Assembly (NCBI GenBank): GCA_049649525.1
Contig: JBARZE010000063.1
Span: 62,001-126,000 of the forward strand
DNA: 64,000 bases
DNA from: JAAURB01 sp049649525
Lineage (GTDB): Bacteria; Cyanobacteriota; Cyanobacteriia; Cyanobacteriales; Microcoleaceae
Direction of reading: 5' to 3'
The notes under the pieces were generated by a model that was given only the letters and a program-made list of their open reading frames with translations, searched no databases and was not told the origin of the DNA. Shown here piece by piece: positions 1-8,731 of this stretch. The position numbers and the translations under genes were made by a program. The stretch's first letter is position 1. Each line of letters opens with the position of its first letter.

Positions 1-180
1 TTCTAATTGAATAAACAGTGAGCGAGTACTATCATGAGCGTCAAATATATTATTAATAATTTCTTGCGCTGTTTCTCTTAAAAGTAGCCGAGTTTCTTCT
101 TTAGCCATTCTCTTAGCTAAATCATAAACAGCTTTAGTTACGTTATCATCTCTTTTATCATAGCGACAAAATTCTGCTAT
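1..180 (-). pseudogene. Continuation of the Avs-like gene in the shifted frame (runs off window)
   Basis: Read on the minus strand from position 180 to 1, sixty codons are open without a stop and give a charged helical protein (for example IAEFCRYDKRDDN, then AKRMAKEETRLLLRETA). It joins the preceding protein if the run of six A at 185-180 is read as seven, giving KIKKIAEFCRY instead of KIKK-stop. The composition and helicity match the helical region that follows the NTPase in STAND proteins. Either the gene is inactivated by a one-base deletion, or the run is used for transcriptional/ribosomal slippage, or there is a base error. The true end lies outside the window. Confidence 0.6.
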
Positions 181-1931
181 TTTTTGATTTTATACTCAAG
201 AAGTAAGTGTAAAATATCAGTAAACCCAGCACTACCAAGAGGGATTGATCGAGACTCTAAACCTTGTACAGCTTGACAAATTAAATGTAAAAATAAAGGA
301 TTAGTAAACTCAGATTGTAATAATGGAGTCGCTGGTGGGTCTAACTGATAAAACTCAAAAAACTGTTTAATAGCATCAAATTCACGTCCCAAAAATCCAT
401 TATGCTCAAATTTAATAAATTGATTTCTCTGATTTTCATCAAATACTTCATCTAAATAGGTGTCACGACAGGAAACACATAATTTTAACCGAGGAAAATG
501 AGTAATTTGTTGAATTACAGGTGGCAACCAAGATGTTTTCCATCTTTGTCTATTTGGTGACTCATTGAGTGCATCAATATAAATTATTGCAGGTTTTCCA
601 GTCCCTTCTGCTGCTGCATCAATCATTCCCCAGAGTTCGTCTCTGCTAATATTACTAGACAAACCTAATTTATTAACAATAATTTTCCAAGGTTCATCTC
701 CCGTAAAATCTTCACCATAGAATACTAAACATGTTTGTTCCTGTTGATGAATATGTAGAGCATGATCAACAATAGCATGGGTTTTACCAACTCCAGCACT
801 TCCTCGAAGCAGCATAAATTGACTTTTGGGTAAAATGAATTCTGGAGTCTTTATCCATTCAAAAGTTTGCTTGATACATTTAAGTAAATCACGAGTTGTA
901 TCTAACTTCGCCGCAGGAAAACTAAGTTGATACTCAGCTTGAAACTGTCTAAATTGGGAAGTATCTGCATTTTTACCATGTATTTTCAGAAGTTCATTGA
1001 GAAATACTTGTTCTACTTGTACTAATTTTTCTATTAACCGATCAACCTGTAAGATTAATGTTTCTAAGTCAGTAAAAAATCGAGAATCTATATATTGATT
1101 TAAAATAGAATGTATTGAAATTAGATAATCTGTGATATTTTTAACAATTTTATTACTATTTTCTGATAACACATCCGCATTTCCAAAATGATCGTGCCAA
1201 TTTTTTATATTTTTATTTAATTCTTCTAAATACTGATTGATTCGCTTTTTCCAAGCGTCATGATTAGCAAAAGATTCTAAAGCATAAAAAGCAGGAATAT
1301 TCACAGAAAGCTGTGGAGAATAACGTGGACCTGCTTGAACTTTAGCATCATTTAATCGTTTGTATAGCCAATCAGTAGTCATTACCTGATTGTCAAACCA
1401 GTAGCGACGTAAGCCTCCCCCGCTATCAACAGCAAGTAAATAATCTCTAAGTACACTCTCAGTCCAAAATTCAATAGAAAGATTGATATTATTAGATTCT
1501 AAGTTAGTTAATTGTTTGTTTTTCCATTCCTCAAGTTTTTCCGTTTGACTTTTTCCTCGTTTACCTTCAGCTTTTTTTCCTGTAGGGTCAAAAGGAATGC
1601 AATATATGTATCTGATAAGTTCAGGATGATTCTTCACTGCTGTTTCCAGCGATTCTTTCATTTGGTTAAATTGCGAGGTTTCTAATTTATCTCTTTCAAA
1701 ATATTTAGATTGGAGTCCCCATTTATCACCATTGGGTAAAATCCAAAGCGCTTCAACTCCACCATCGCCACCAGCCCCTCGAAAACGCTGAAATTGACTA
1801 TCTTGTGGTAACTGGAAGTTTGAAATCGAAATTTTATGCAATCGGTGAAATATTTGACAGCACAATTCTTCAAATGCGTCTGTTCTTCCACTACCGTAAG
1901 GACGAATATTTTGAAAAATTATTTCTACCAT
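177..1931 (-). CDS. Avs/AVAST-like STAND NTPase with N-terminal PD-(D/E)xK-type nuclease domain (frame ends early)
   Basis: Seen: an N-terminal domain with a GAGGDGGVEALW stretch followed by QSKYF (about residues 53-77), the spacing expected of a PD-(D/E)xK nuclease core (D...E..QxK). A P-loop GSAGVGKT lies at 377-384 and a Walker B/STAND motif YIDALNE at 451-457, with SCRDTYLD after it as in sensor-2 regions. A GPRYSPQL segment follows the nuclease domain. Known: nuclease-STAND fusions of this layout are antiphage sensors (Avs family) that oligomerise on phage proteins and then degrade DNA. Inferred: defence role. The frame closes after KIKK at position 177, far short of the usual large STAND protein with a C-terminal repeat sensor, but the other minus-strand frame stays open from there to the window edge, so this is a frameshifted or slippage-expressed N-terminal part. 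An SD-like AGAGGA sits directly against the ATG, unusually close. Confidence 0.75.
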   Translation of the reverse strand: MVEIIFQNIRPYGSGRTDAFEELCCQIFHRLHKISISNFQLPQDSQFQRFRGAGGDGGVEALWILPNGDKWGLQSKYFERDKLETSQFNQMKESLETAVKNHPELIRYIYCIPFDPTGKKAEGKRGKSQTEKLEEWKNKQLTNLESNNINLSIEFWTESVLRDYLLAVDSGGGLRRYWFDNQVMTTDWLYKRLNDAKVQAGPRYSPQLSVNIPAFYALESFANHDAWKKRINQYLEELNKNIKNWHDHFGNADVLSENSNKIVKNITDYLISIHSILNQYIDSRFFTDLETLILQVDRLIEKLVQVEQVFLNELLKIHGKNADTSQFRQFQAEYQLSFPAAKLDTTRDLLKCIKQTFEWIKTPEFILPKSQFMLLRGSAGVGKTHAIVDHALHIHQQEQTCLVFYGEDFTGDEPWKIIVNKLGLSSNISRDELWGMIDAAAEGTGKPAIIYIDALNESPNRQRWKTSWLPPVIQQITHFPRLKLCVSCRDTYLDEVFDENQRNQFIKFEHNGFLGREFDAIKQFFEFYQLDPPATPLLQSEFTNPLFLHLICQAVQGLESRSIPLGSAGFTDILHLLLEYKIKK

Positions 1932-2332
1932 TCCTCTTACTTTTCTAACTAAACCCTTAACTACTGATGTATCTTATCTAAACCCATTAGAATCACTGTT
2001 CATCCTAGTTTTAAAGAAATGATCGCCATCTTGATCTCAAACTCAACCCGTTTAAGCAATTGCTTTTGCTCATTATAGCAACGTAAATCCTACAATCCCT
2101 CATACTATGATATAGAGAACTGGGAGACTTTTGCTTCTTTCAGTAGTTAACAAAGATTTTAGTTAAGTTACTCTTGGGTTATCATACAAGTGTTTATGTA
2201 TAATTACCAAAAGTTGCTATAATACTACTTATAGATTATTTTATTTGTCGAAGTCATACCTATTTTGCCATGAGGATATTGATTTTATCATTACGATAGT
2301 TGATATTTTAATTAATTATTGATTCAGCTCAA
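1932..2332. other. Intergenic region between divergent genes
   Basis: About 400 AT-rich bases between the divergently transcribed Avs-like gene and holB, so both promoters should lie here. No RNA gene, hairpin terminator or convincing small gene is visible. Confidence 0.5.
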
Positions 2333-3292
2333 ATGAAAGAGTTTTTTTCACCTTTAATCGAACAGCATCAAGCCGTTGAACTCTTAACACAAACAGTCAA
2401 ACAAAATCGTATTGCTCCAGCTTATTTATTTGTCGGCAGTGAAGGAATTGGTAGGAGTTTAGCAGCCAGATGTTTTGTAGAATTACTATTTTATCATAGC
2501 GAAAAAACAGATCAAACATCAATCTCTCGACGGATTCAACAACGAAATCATCCTGATTTTTTATGGGTTGAACCGACTTATTTACATCAAGGACAATTAC
2601 TCACCGTTGAGGCGGCAAAAACAGCCGGAATCAAGCGAAAATCCCCCCCACAGGTGCGTTTAGATCAAATTCGAGAACTGAGTCGTTTCTTGAGTCGTCC
2701 GCCCCTGGAAGCCCATCAGTTAGTGGTGGTGATTGAACAAGCAGAAACTATGGCTGAAGCGGCTGCTAATGGCTTATTAAAAACCTTAGAAGAACCGGGA
2801 AATGCAACGATTATTTTAATTGCACCTAGTGTAGATTCTTTACTTCCGACTTTAATTTCTCGCTGTGCAAAAATCCCTTTTTACCGTTTAAGTCAAACCG
2901 CCATAGAACAAGTTTTACAACAGCAAAATTATGAGGAAATTTTAGCTCATCCTGAAGTCATAGAAATGGCACAAGGAAGCCCCGGAAAAGCAATTCATTA
3001 TTGGCAACAGTTTCAAACCATCCCGACAGAATTATTAACAAAACTGCAGCAGCCGCCTCAAAATTTACGAGTGGCTTTAGAGCTAGCAAAAGAAATTAGT
3101 AAAACCTTAGATATAGAAACTCAACTGTGGCTAGTTGATTATCTACAACATTGTTATTGGCAATCTCAACCCACTAAAGCTGACTCTTATAATATTCTCA
3201 AACAGTTAGAAAAGACACGACAGTACTTGTTAAGTTATGCTCAACCTCGACTAGTTTGGGAAACTACTTTTTTATCACTGTGTACCAGTTAA
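2333..3292 (+). CDS. holB: DNA polymerase III subunit delta' (clamp-loader, HolB)
   Basis: Role: stator subunit of the clamp loader that opens the beta clamp at primer-template junctions. Seen: a degenerate P-loop GSEGIGRS at residues 35-42 with Arg in place of the catalytic Lys, LVVVIEQAE as the Walker B region (no DExx), NGLLKTLEEP, and LISRCAKIPF, the SRC box that supplies the arginine finger to the neighbouring subunit. Known: delta' subunits keep SRC but often do not hydrolyse ATP, so the altered P-loop fits delta' rather than tau/gamma; the four zinc-binding Cys of many homologues are absent. Length 319 aa is normal for cyanobacteria. It stands alone and converges with a 45-codon minus-strand gene; the two stop codons overlap. 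Confidence 0.9.
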   Translation: MKEFFSPLIEQHQAVELLTQTVKQNRIAPAYLFVGSEGIGRSLAARCFVELLFYHSEKTDQTSISRRIQQRNHPDFLWVEPTYLHQGQLLTVEAAKTAGIKRKSPPQVRLDQIRELSRFLSRPPLEAHQLVVVIEQAETMAEAAANGLLKTLEEPGNATIILIAPSVDSLLPTLISRCAKIPFYRLSQTAIEQVLQQQNYEEILAHPEVIEMAQGSPGKAIHYWQQFQTIPTELLTKLQQPPQNLRVALELAKEISKTLDIETQLWLVDYLQHCYWQSQPTKADSYNILKQLEKTRQYLLSYAQPRLVWETTFLSLCTS

Positions 3293-3426
3293 CGAACTTT
3301 TTTATCTCGGTCTTGTCGTCTGCGATCGCGCCATTCTGCGGCGGTTAAATAAACAATTCCACCTGTGGTCAAAATCAACAAAGCAAACGCAGTTAAAACT
3401 AGAATACTAAGGGGAGTAAATTCCAT
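3289..3426 (-). CDS. Small single-pass membrane protein, 45 aa, unknown
   Basis: A 45-aa frame starting MEFTPLSILVLTAF with one hydrophobic helix (about residues 7-28) followed by a strongly charged tail EWRDRRRQDRDKKVR. An AAGGAT Shine-Dalgarno sits 7 bases before the ATG. The pattern, one helix plus basic stromal-side tail, is that of the tiny subunits of cyanobacterial thylakoid complexes, but I do not recognise it as any named Psb, Pet or Ndh subunit. The basic end is likely cytoplasmic by the positive-inside rule. Its stop codon overlaps that of holB on the opposite strand. Confidence 0.65.
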   Translation of the reverse strand: MEFTPLSILVLTAFALLILTTGGIVYLTAAEWRDRRRQDRDKKVR

Positions 3427-3479
3427 TAAACTTATCCTTAATTGCTGTAACTAAAAATCCATGAAAAATCGGAAATTGA

Positions 3480-3509
3480 GGTAGAGACGCTAAATACAAC
3501 GCCTCTACT
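3480..3509. repeat. Palindromic GTAGAGACG-type repeat
   Basis: GTAGAGACG and CGCCTCTAC form an imperfect inverted repeat around a 12-base A/T-rich loop, just past the end of the transglutaminase-like gene. Such GTAGAGACG palindromes are dispersed in filamentous cyanobacterial genomes. It may also act as a transcript-end hairpin for the minus-strand gene, though no T-run follows. Confidence 0.5.
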
Positions 3510-3538
3510 TAGAATCAATTCATCACAACAGATGAAAA

Positions 3539-5242
3539 TCAAACAGCGGGTAATTCCTCTAAGATCGTAAATCGAACATGATTAATTGCCAAGCTGCCGA
3601 CAGAAACTTGTTCTTTATTGACTGGCATTCCTTCATTAGTCAGGCGTTGAAACTTAATTCCTTTACCAATTTCAACATGATACCAAGCCAATCCCATAAA
3701 AAATCTTAACGGATAAGGGCCACCTTCTGCCACATCATCCGGGTTAGACTCCATCGGTACCCAACCAAACCCAGGGATATAAAATTCTAGCCAAACATGG
3801 TTATATTCCGGCTGCAAGGGTAGATTTTTCTGATCGGGAAGGGCGGGACATTTATACCGACCAATGGTACGACAAGCAATACCATTTAAACGACCCAAAG
3901 CCAACAACACCCCGACATACTCCCCACAAGACCCGATACCCCGTCGCAAAACCACATCCGGGGTTTCAATTTGCGCCGTCAGACTGTAGGAAAGCTGGTC
4001 ATAAACATAGTTACGAATACTCAATAATTTTCGCAGGATATTGGTTTCTGTTCCTACTGCAGCCACTGCGGCATCCTGAACAAATCCCGAATCCATTGAT
4101 AGATTATCATTATCTACCAAATATTTTTCTTTATAATCGGGGGAGAGAGGGGGAGTATCCTCAAGATCTACTGGGGTGAGTTGATACTTAATACTACGAA
4201 CTTCAAGCAATGCTTTCCAGCCAAAAATCCGCCGTTGTTTGGATGTAAAAGGTTTAAACTTAAATACCGCAACCCGTTCCCCGTCCTGAATTTCTTCTGT
4301 AAATGGCATGCCAATGGGGGTAATTTCCCGCACTTTCTGCCGTTTGGTATTTGATGGCAAAGCAATACGCCATTCCACGTCTTCTAAATGCACCTCATCG
4401 AGGGGTTCAAGTTCCTCAACATAAGACATTTCAATCAAATACCCGTTAGATGTGGCGTAATGTTCGGCTTCATTGTAATGATAAGACAGAGGATGAATAA
4501 AAGTGCGATCGCGTGTTGCCAATTGATATTGAGGATTATCATTGGGATTATCCAAAATATAATGTTCATCCCCAGCATAAGCCACATATAGAATCTCTTC
4601 CCCAGTTTCCGGGTGAGGATGAAACACCAGTCCGCTGGGAGACTCAAACGGCGTTAATACACTGAAGCGAACTTGACCTGTTCCCCGTTCTAAACAATAT
4701 ACTGTTTGTTCAAGGCGATCGCAGACCCATAATTCCTCATCACGGGCAGTAATATTCTCAATGCCAATGCCGGGGGCATAAAACCGAGTAATTTCTTTAG
4801 CTGTTTCTCGGTTAAACACATAAATATATCCCGTCCGCTGACAAGTGACATAAACCGCAGATTGCCAAACCGCCACGCCATCAGCAGTATAAGGTAAACT
4901 GACAAAGCGAGTTGGGGCTAAATTTGCGATCGACTCTGCCGAAACGGCTTGAGGACAACAGTAAACCGTATTATCCTGGGTATACCACAGGGTGTCGTGC
5001 CAAATCGCCAAACCCGTAACATCGAGAAAAGTAGGGGTGAGATCGGGATTTACCACGGTTGTATTATCCGTTTTGGGATCAATTTTCAATAAAAATCCCC
5101 GCAAGCGATCGATGCCAAACAAAGCACTTCCCGCAGAAGCCATACCATGAATGGCCGATACTGCGATGGGTCGAATGGTTCGGGCTAGAGTTTGGGACTT
5201 TTCAACAACGGAAGGTGAATCTAGATGTATGCGAGTGGTCAT
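3539..5242 (-). CDS. Transglutaminase-like protein with N-terminal beta-propeller-like region
   Basis: Seen: residues about 40-260 contain repeated short strands with W and G (GLAIWHDTLWYT, GVAVWQSAVYVT, ELWVCDRLEQTVY) typical of an NHL/SMP-30-like propeller. Residues about 380-510 form a transglutaminase-like core: nucleophile Cys439 in GIGSCGEYVG, His482 in YNHVWLEFYIPGFGW, and ESNPDD at 498-503 where the triad acid is expected; Glu rather than Asp occupies the usual place. Known: bacterial proteins with this core are mostly peptidases or amidases. No signal peptide is seen, so it is probably cytoplasmic. The substrate is unknown and the gene stands alone. Confidence 0.8.
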   Translation of the reverse strand: MTTRIHLDSPSVVEKSQTLARTIRPIAVSAIHGMASAGSALFGIDRLRGFLLKIDPKTDNTTVVNPDLTPTFLDVTGLAIWHDTLWYTQDNTVYCCPQAVSAESIANLAPTRFVSLPYTADGVAVWQSAVYVTCQRTGYIYVFNRETAKEITRFYAPGIGIENITARDEELWVCDRLEQTVYCLERGTGQVRFSVLTPFESPSGLVFHPHPETGEEILYVAYAGDEHYILDNPNDNPQYQLATRDRTFIHPLSYHYNEAEHYATSNGYLIEMSYVEELEPLDEVHLEDVEWRIALPSNTKRQKVREITPIGMPFTEEIQDGERVAVFKFKPFTSKQRRIFGWKALLEVRSIKYQLTPVDLEDTPPLSPDYKEKYLVDNDNLSMDSGFVQDAAVAAVGTETNILRKLLSIRNYVYDQLSYSLTAQIETPDVVLRRGIGSCGEYVGVLLALGRLNGIACRTIGRYKCPALPDQKNLPLQPEYNHVWLEFYIPGFGWVPMESNPDDVAEGGPYPLRFFMGLAWYHVEIGKGIKFQRLTNEGMPVNKEQVSVGSLAINHVRFTILEELPAV

Positions 5243-5684
5243 ATTTTTAGATCAAAATGAGTCAAAATCAATGGACTTTTCCGGCATTTACTGTCATTTA
5301 AGCCGTTTGAGTGAGGCTGTTATCTGGGAGGGAACCAGCAACGGATAACAGGCAAAGATTGTTGTTGGATTCTGTTGCCCCAGCATCAGGGTTGAAAACC
5401 TTCTCTTGATGAGTGCAAAAGAGCTTAAATGACTCAACAATCTGACAACAAGCCAGTCATGATCCCCATAACCGCCTCAAGTATTCGGTGATAGTACACC
5501 CCATTAGAAAAACAATATTTGGCATTGATAGTCGCCAACCCATGCAATGACAGGGATTATCTTTAGTCAATAAGTTTTCCAATAATAAAATTAAGAGCAG
5601 TATTTTGACTTGCTTTTCAGAAACATTGGATACAATAGAATTATCGTCCCTATTCACTCGATTAAGGTTTAGTCAGAGTTCATC
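5243..5684. other. Intergenic region between divergent genes
   Basis: About 440 bases separating the transglutaminase-like gene and the DUF928 gene. It contains GTTGTTGGATTCTGTTG and the rough complement CAACAATCTGACAACA about 75 bases apart, a possible long hairpin, but no gene that I can support. Confidence 0.4.
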
Positions 5685-6602
5685 ATGGTTTGGACAAGTT
5701 TTATACAGCCGTTTACCCCCTTAACCATCGCTTGCTTAATCAAGCTATTGGTTATTCCTAGCTTTATGCTACCAGCACAGGCGACTTCTATTCGGAGTCA
5801 GACACAGACTGTGATGCCAACACAGACAAATCCACTCAAAATCCCTCTGACTAAACCCGCTATTGCTCAGCGAGTCGCCCCCCAGAGTCGCTTAAGCCAA
5901 ACTCAGTGGAATGGGTTTGAACCACCACGACGTGGAATTCCGGGGCGACGAGAAGCCGGAGGAACTCGAGGATCTACCTGTGCTGTACCCGCCTCCACCT
6001 CAGACTCAGGCCGGATGACAGCGTTAATTCCTGCCTCGACTTTGGGGAGAACTGCTTCAGATCAACTGACGTTCTTCTATTACGTTCCTTTCGTTCTTAA
6101 AGACACTCCCGTCGAGTTTGAGCTGACTGATGAAAATGACAATACTTTGTACCAGCAGTCATTTACTCTCACTAATGCCAAACCGGGAATTGTTAAACTC
6201 GACTTTTCTGAAAAAAATAACCTCCCCGAATTGGGAGTCGATAAAAACTACCGCTGGTATTTAACCATTCAATGTAATGCGGATGATCCTTCCGCTAATC
6301 CTGTGCTGTATGGTTGGGTACGACGGGTTAAACTGACTACTGCTCAGAAAATAAAGCTCGCTCAAGCGCCTCTGCAAGAACGTTTACAGCTCTATGCGGA
6401 GAAAGGATTATGGTACGAAACATTGGCTGTATTAGCGCAATTGCGTTCTTCTAATCCCAGTGATAGTTCATTACAAACCGACTGGTCAGATCTGTTAAAT
6501 GCAGTCGGCTTAGAAAATTTAGTCAATCAGCCTTTTGTTCCAAGTCAACTCGAAATTAGCTCAGACCTAGACGAGTTGAGTTCAAGTGAGTTGCAGAGAT
6601 AA
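5685..6602 (+). CDS. DUF928 domain-containing exported protein
   Basis: Seen: an N-terminal hydrophobic segment (about residues 12-33) ending at AQA, a probable signal peptide; then a low-complexity stretch, and the DUF928 hallmark GIPGRREAGGTRG with a following Cys, ALIPASTLGRTASDQ, and a beta-rich EFELTDENDNTLYQQSF segment. The second conserved Cys is in LTIQCNADD. The C-terminal third (from about residue 220) is helical with LQERLQLYAEKGLWYE. Known: DUF928 proteins are cyanobacterial and often sit near CHAT/TPS systems; function unknown. Here the nearest CHAT gene is 46 kb away. Probably periplasmic. I see no operon partner. Confidence 0.85.
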   Translation: MVWTSFIQPFTPLTIACLIKLLVIPSFMLPAQATSIRSQTQTVMPTQTNPLKIPLTKPAIAQRVAPQSRLSQTQWNGFEPPRRGIPGRREAGGTRGSTCAVPASTSDSGRMTALIPASTLGRTASDQLTFFYYVPFVLKDTPVEFELTDENDNTLYQQSFTLTNAKPGIVKLDFSEKNNLPELGVDKNYRWYLTIQCNADDPSANPVLYGWVRRVKLTTAQKIKLAQAPLQERLQLYAEKGLWYETLAVLAQLRSSNPSDSSLQTDWSDLLNAVGLENLVNQPFVPSQLEISSDLDELSSSELQR

Positions 6603-6714
6603 AAGCAGTTAGAAAGAAGTCAAACAATTAGGGGCAAAACAGTTAACTGTTACAATCAGATCATAAATTCTTCAGGGTAGCATCCAATCGCATCTCCTCT
6701 TTCTTTGTCTGCTT

Positions 6715-8361
6715 CTAAACCAATAAACATTTACACAGTGGGGATGCGCCTTGATCGAGGGCTTGTTCTGCATTAGCTAACAGTTGTTGAGGCGATAAAC
6801 CCACCCGAGGAATAAGACTTGCCATCCCAAAACTCACACTCGGTGTTAACTTTTTAGACAGAGTAGATAAATTAATTTTAAGTTGTTCAATTTGCATTTG
6901 CAACGTTTCAATTAATTTCACGGCTTGAGCGGGTTTAGTGTTGGGTAATAGTAACGCTAATTCACTCTGACCATAACGAGCTATCATTTGAACTGGGTCA
7001 GTGAAATTTGAACCAATGATAGATGCAATTTGTTTTAAGCATTCATTAGCAACGCGATCGCCATAAGTCTTTTGATAGTATGAGAACTGATCGACATGAC
7101 ACAATATTGTTGTCAGAGGGTGTTGCTGATGGCACAGTTGCTGCCAAGTTTGATTGAGATGTTGATTGAAACCATAGCGGTTTGGTAGTTGAGTGAATAG
7201 GTCTAAGCTTGAAATAGCTGAAAATTTAAGGTGCGTTTGTTCTAATTCTTGATGCAATTCAGCTTGATAAATTGCAATTGAAAGTTGATCTGCAATAGAT
7301 TGAATGAAAGTTATATCATGGGTTTGCCACTGATATTGGTGATCTGGCATTACCAGACTCAGACAACCCCAAATTGAAGACTGACAATATAATGGTATTG
7401 GTAACCATGCGCCCGGACAATGTTGCAGAAATTCTTCAATCTGCTCATGTTCAATCATTAATTGGGGATTTTGTGATGGATTCGTTGAAATTTTCAGCGG
7501 TAAGGAATATGACTCACAATCAACAGTGGCTATGTTTTCAGCTATTGTTTGAATAGGAGAATTAGCAGAATTTGATTGTTTTAAGGGGTGATTTTTCCCT
7601 GCTAAATCAACGCGATCATTCTGATATTCAGCTCGATTAATCCAGGTTTTATCTATTGGTAAATATTGTACAATTTGAATATTATCTACAGGTAATACGT
7701 GACGCAATTGATTGACTGCTGTTGTGAAGATAGTCTGCAAATTGCTTGAACTTCTGATCGCTTGTAACAGATGGCTTAAAACTTGTTCTCTCGTTGTGCG
7801 TTGTTGCAGTTGATGTTCAATCTGCTTCAGATAGGTTAAATCAAACACTTGAATTAGATAGGCAACAGATTGATTGCGATCATCTATTAAAGACGTGAGA
7901 GATAATTTCACCCAAACTTCGTAACCCTGTTTATGCAGCAGCTTGAGTTCATACTCTTCGGGTTGATTCAGAGTTTTATTTGAATTTAATACTTGAGAAA
8001 TTTGATGGGGTTCATCAATAAACTTCCAAAAAGGTTGAGTTTTAATTTCTTCAACTGAATAGCCTAAAATCTGAGATAATTTTGGGTTGATGAATAAGGT
8101 GATTTGCTCATCAGAAATAATCCAATTGCCATAAATTGAATCTTTGATTAAAATCTCAATATTATGAGAGTTTTGGGATAAAATATTGTTCAATAAATTT
8201 AAATCAGGATTACAGGTTTCTACGGAGAGCGCTGCTTTTGAATGATAAGAACTCAATAACGGCATGTCTTGATAGCAATTGAGACAAAATCCTGTTTTAT
8301 TATTACCTCTAACATGAACAAGTAGAGATTCCCCACAACAAGGACAGAGATATCGTTCCAT
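6715..8361 (-). CDS. Zinc-ribbon/PAS/GAF/degenerate GGDEF signalling protein
   Basis: Seen in order: a small Cys cluster CPCCGE (Cys6, 8, 9) and FCLNC (Cys26, 29); a PAS domain about residues 60-180 (GNWIISDEQITLF, then the PAC part YELKLLHKQGYEVWVKL); a GAF domain about 200-365 with GAWLPIPLY and WGCLSLVMP; and a GGDEF-type domain from about 380 (LFTQLPNRYGF). The active-site loop reads RYGQSELALLLP instead of RYGGDEFxxLLP, so residues needed for GTP and metal binding are lost and cyclase activity is unlikely. Inferred role: a soluble sensor whose GGDEF domain acts as a nucleotide-binding or regulatory platform. No membrane segment. Single gene, not clearly in an operon. Confidence 0.85.
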   Translation of the reverse strand: MERYLCPCCGESLLVHVRGNNKTGFCLNCYQDMPLLSSYHSKAALSVETCNPDLNLLNNILSQNSHNIEILIKDSIYGNWIISDEQITLFINPKLSQILGYSVEEIKTQPFWKFIDEPHQISQVLNSNKTLNQPEEYELKLLHKQGYEVWVKLSLTSLIDDRNQSVAYLIQVFDLTYLKQIEHQLQQRTTREQVLSHLLQAIRSSSNLQTIFTTAVNQLRHVLPVDNIQIVQYLPIDKTWINRAEYQNDRVDLAGKNHPLKQSNSANSPIQTIAENIATVDCESYSLPLKISTNPSQNPQLMIEHEQIEEFLQHCPGAWLPIPLYCQSSIWGCLSLVMPDHQYQWQTHDITFIQSIADQLSIAIYQAELHQELEQTHLKFSAISSLDLFTQLPNRYGFNQHLNQTWQQLCHQQHPLTTILCHVDQFSYYQKTYGDRVANECLKQIASIIGSNFTDPVQMIARYGQSELALLLPNTKPAQAVKLIETLQMQIEQLKINLSTLSKKLTPSVSFGMASLIPRVGLSPQQLLANAEQALDQGASPLCKCLLV

Positions 8362-8731
8362 TATCTTAATTTCACCTCTAATATCTTAAATCAAGTTTTT
8401 TTAATTTTGTTTTAAAAAAGAATTACTATTTCTAGGGTAGAGACTATTTCAATAAAAATGAAAATTGTTTAACATTTCTTTATTATAGTATGAAAGCAAA
8501 CTCTAAAAGAATCACCCGAAAGAAGGATTATATTAATATAATATTTGCTATGAAAATAACCCTCAAAAATCTGATACTTCAAACAGAACAAGAATATAGT
8601 TCTTCAGATTTCTAGATAGATTTCTCAAGGTAGAGTTCCTATTCGCCAAAGCAAAGCCATCATAAATTAATCTTTCTTAATATTTCTGTTAAACTAAGTG
8701 GAGACAATATAACCCTACAAATAGAACACGG
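8362..8731. other. Intergenic region between divergent genes
   Basis: An AT-rich 370-base gap that must hold the promoters of the PAS/GAF gene and the S4-domain gene. No repeat, RNA gene or small reading frame is evident. Confidence 0.45.

Noticed and set aside
5457..5657. Minus-strand 66-codon frame upstream of the DUF928 gene
   Set aside because: No ribosome-binding site or conserved composition, and it occupies the divergent promoter region.
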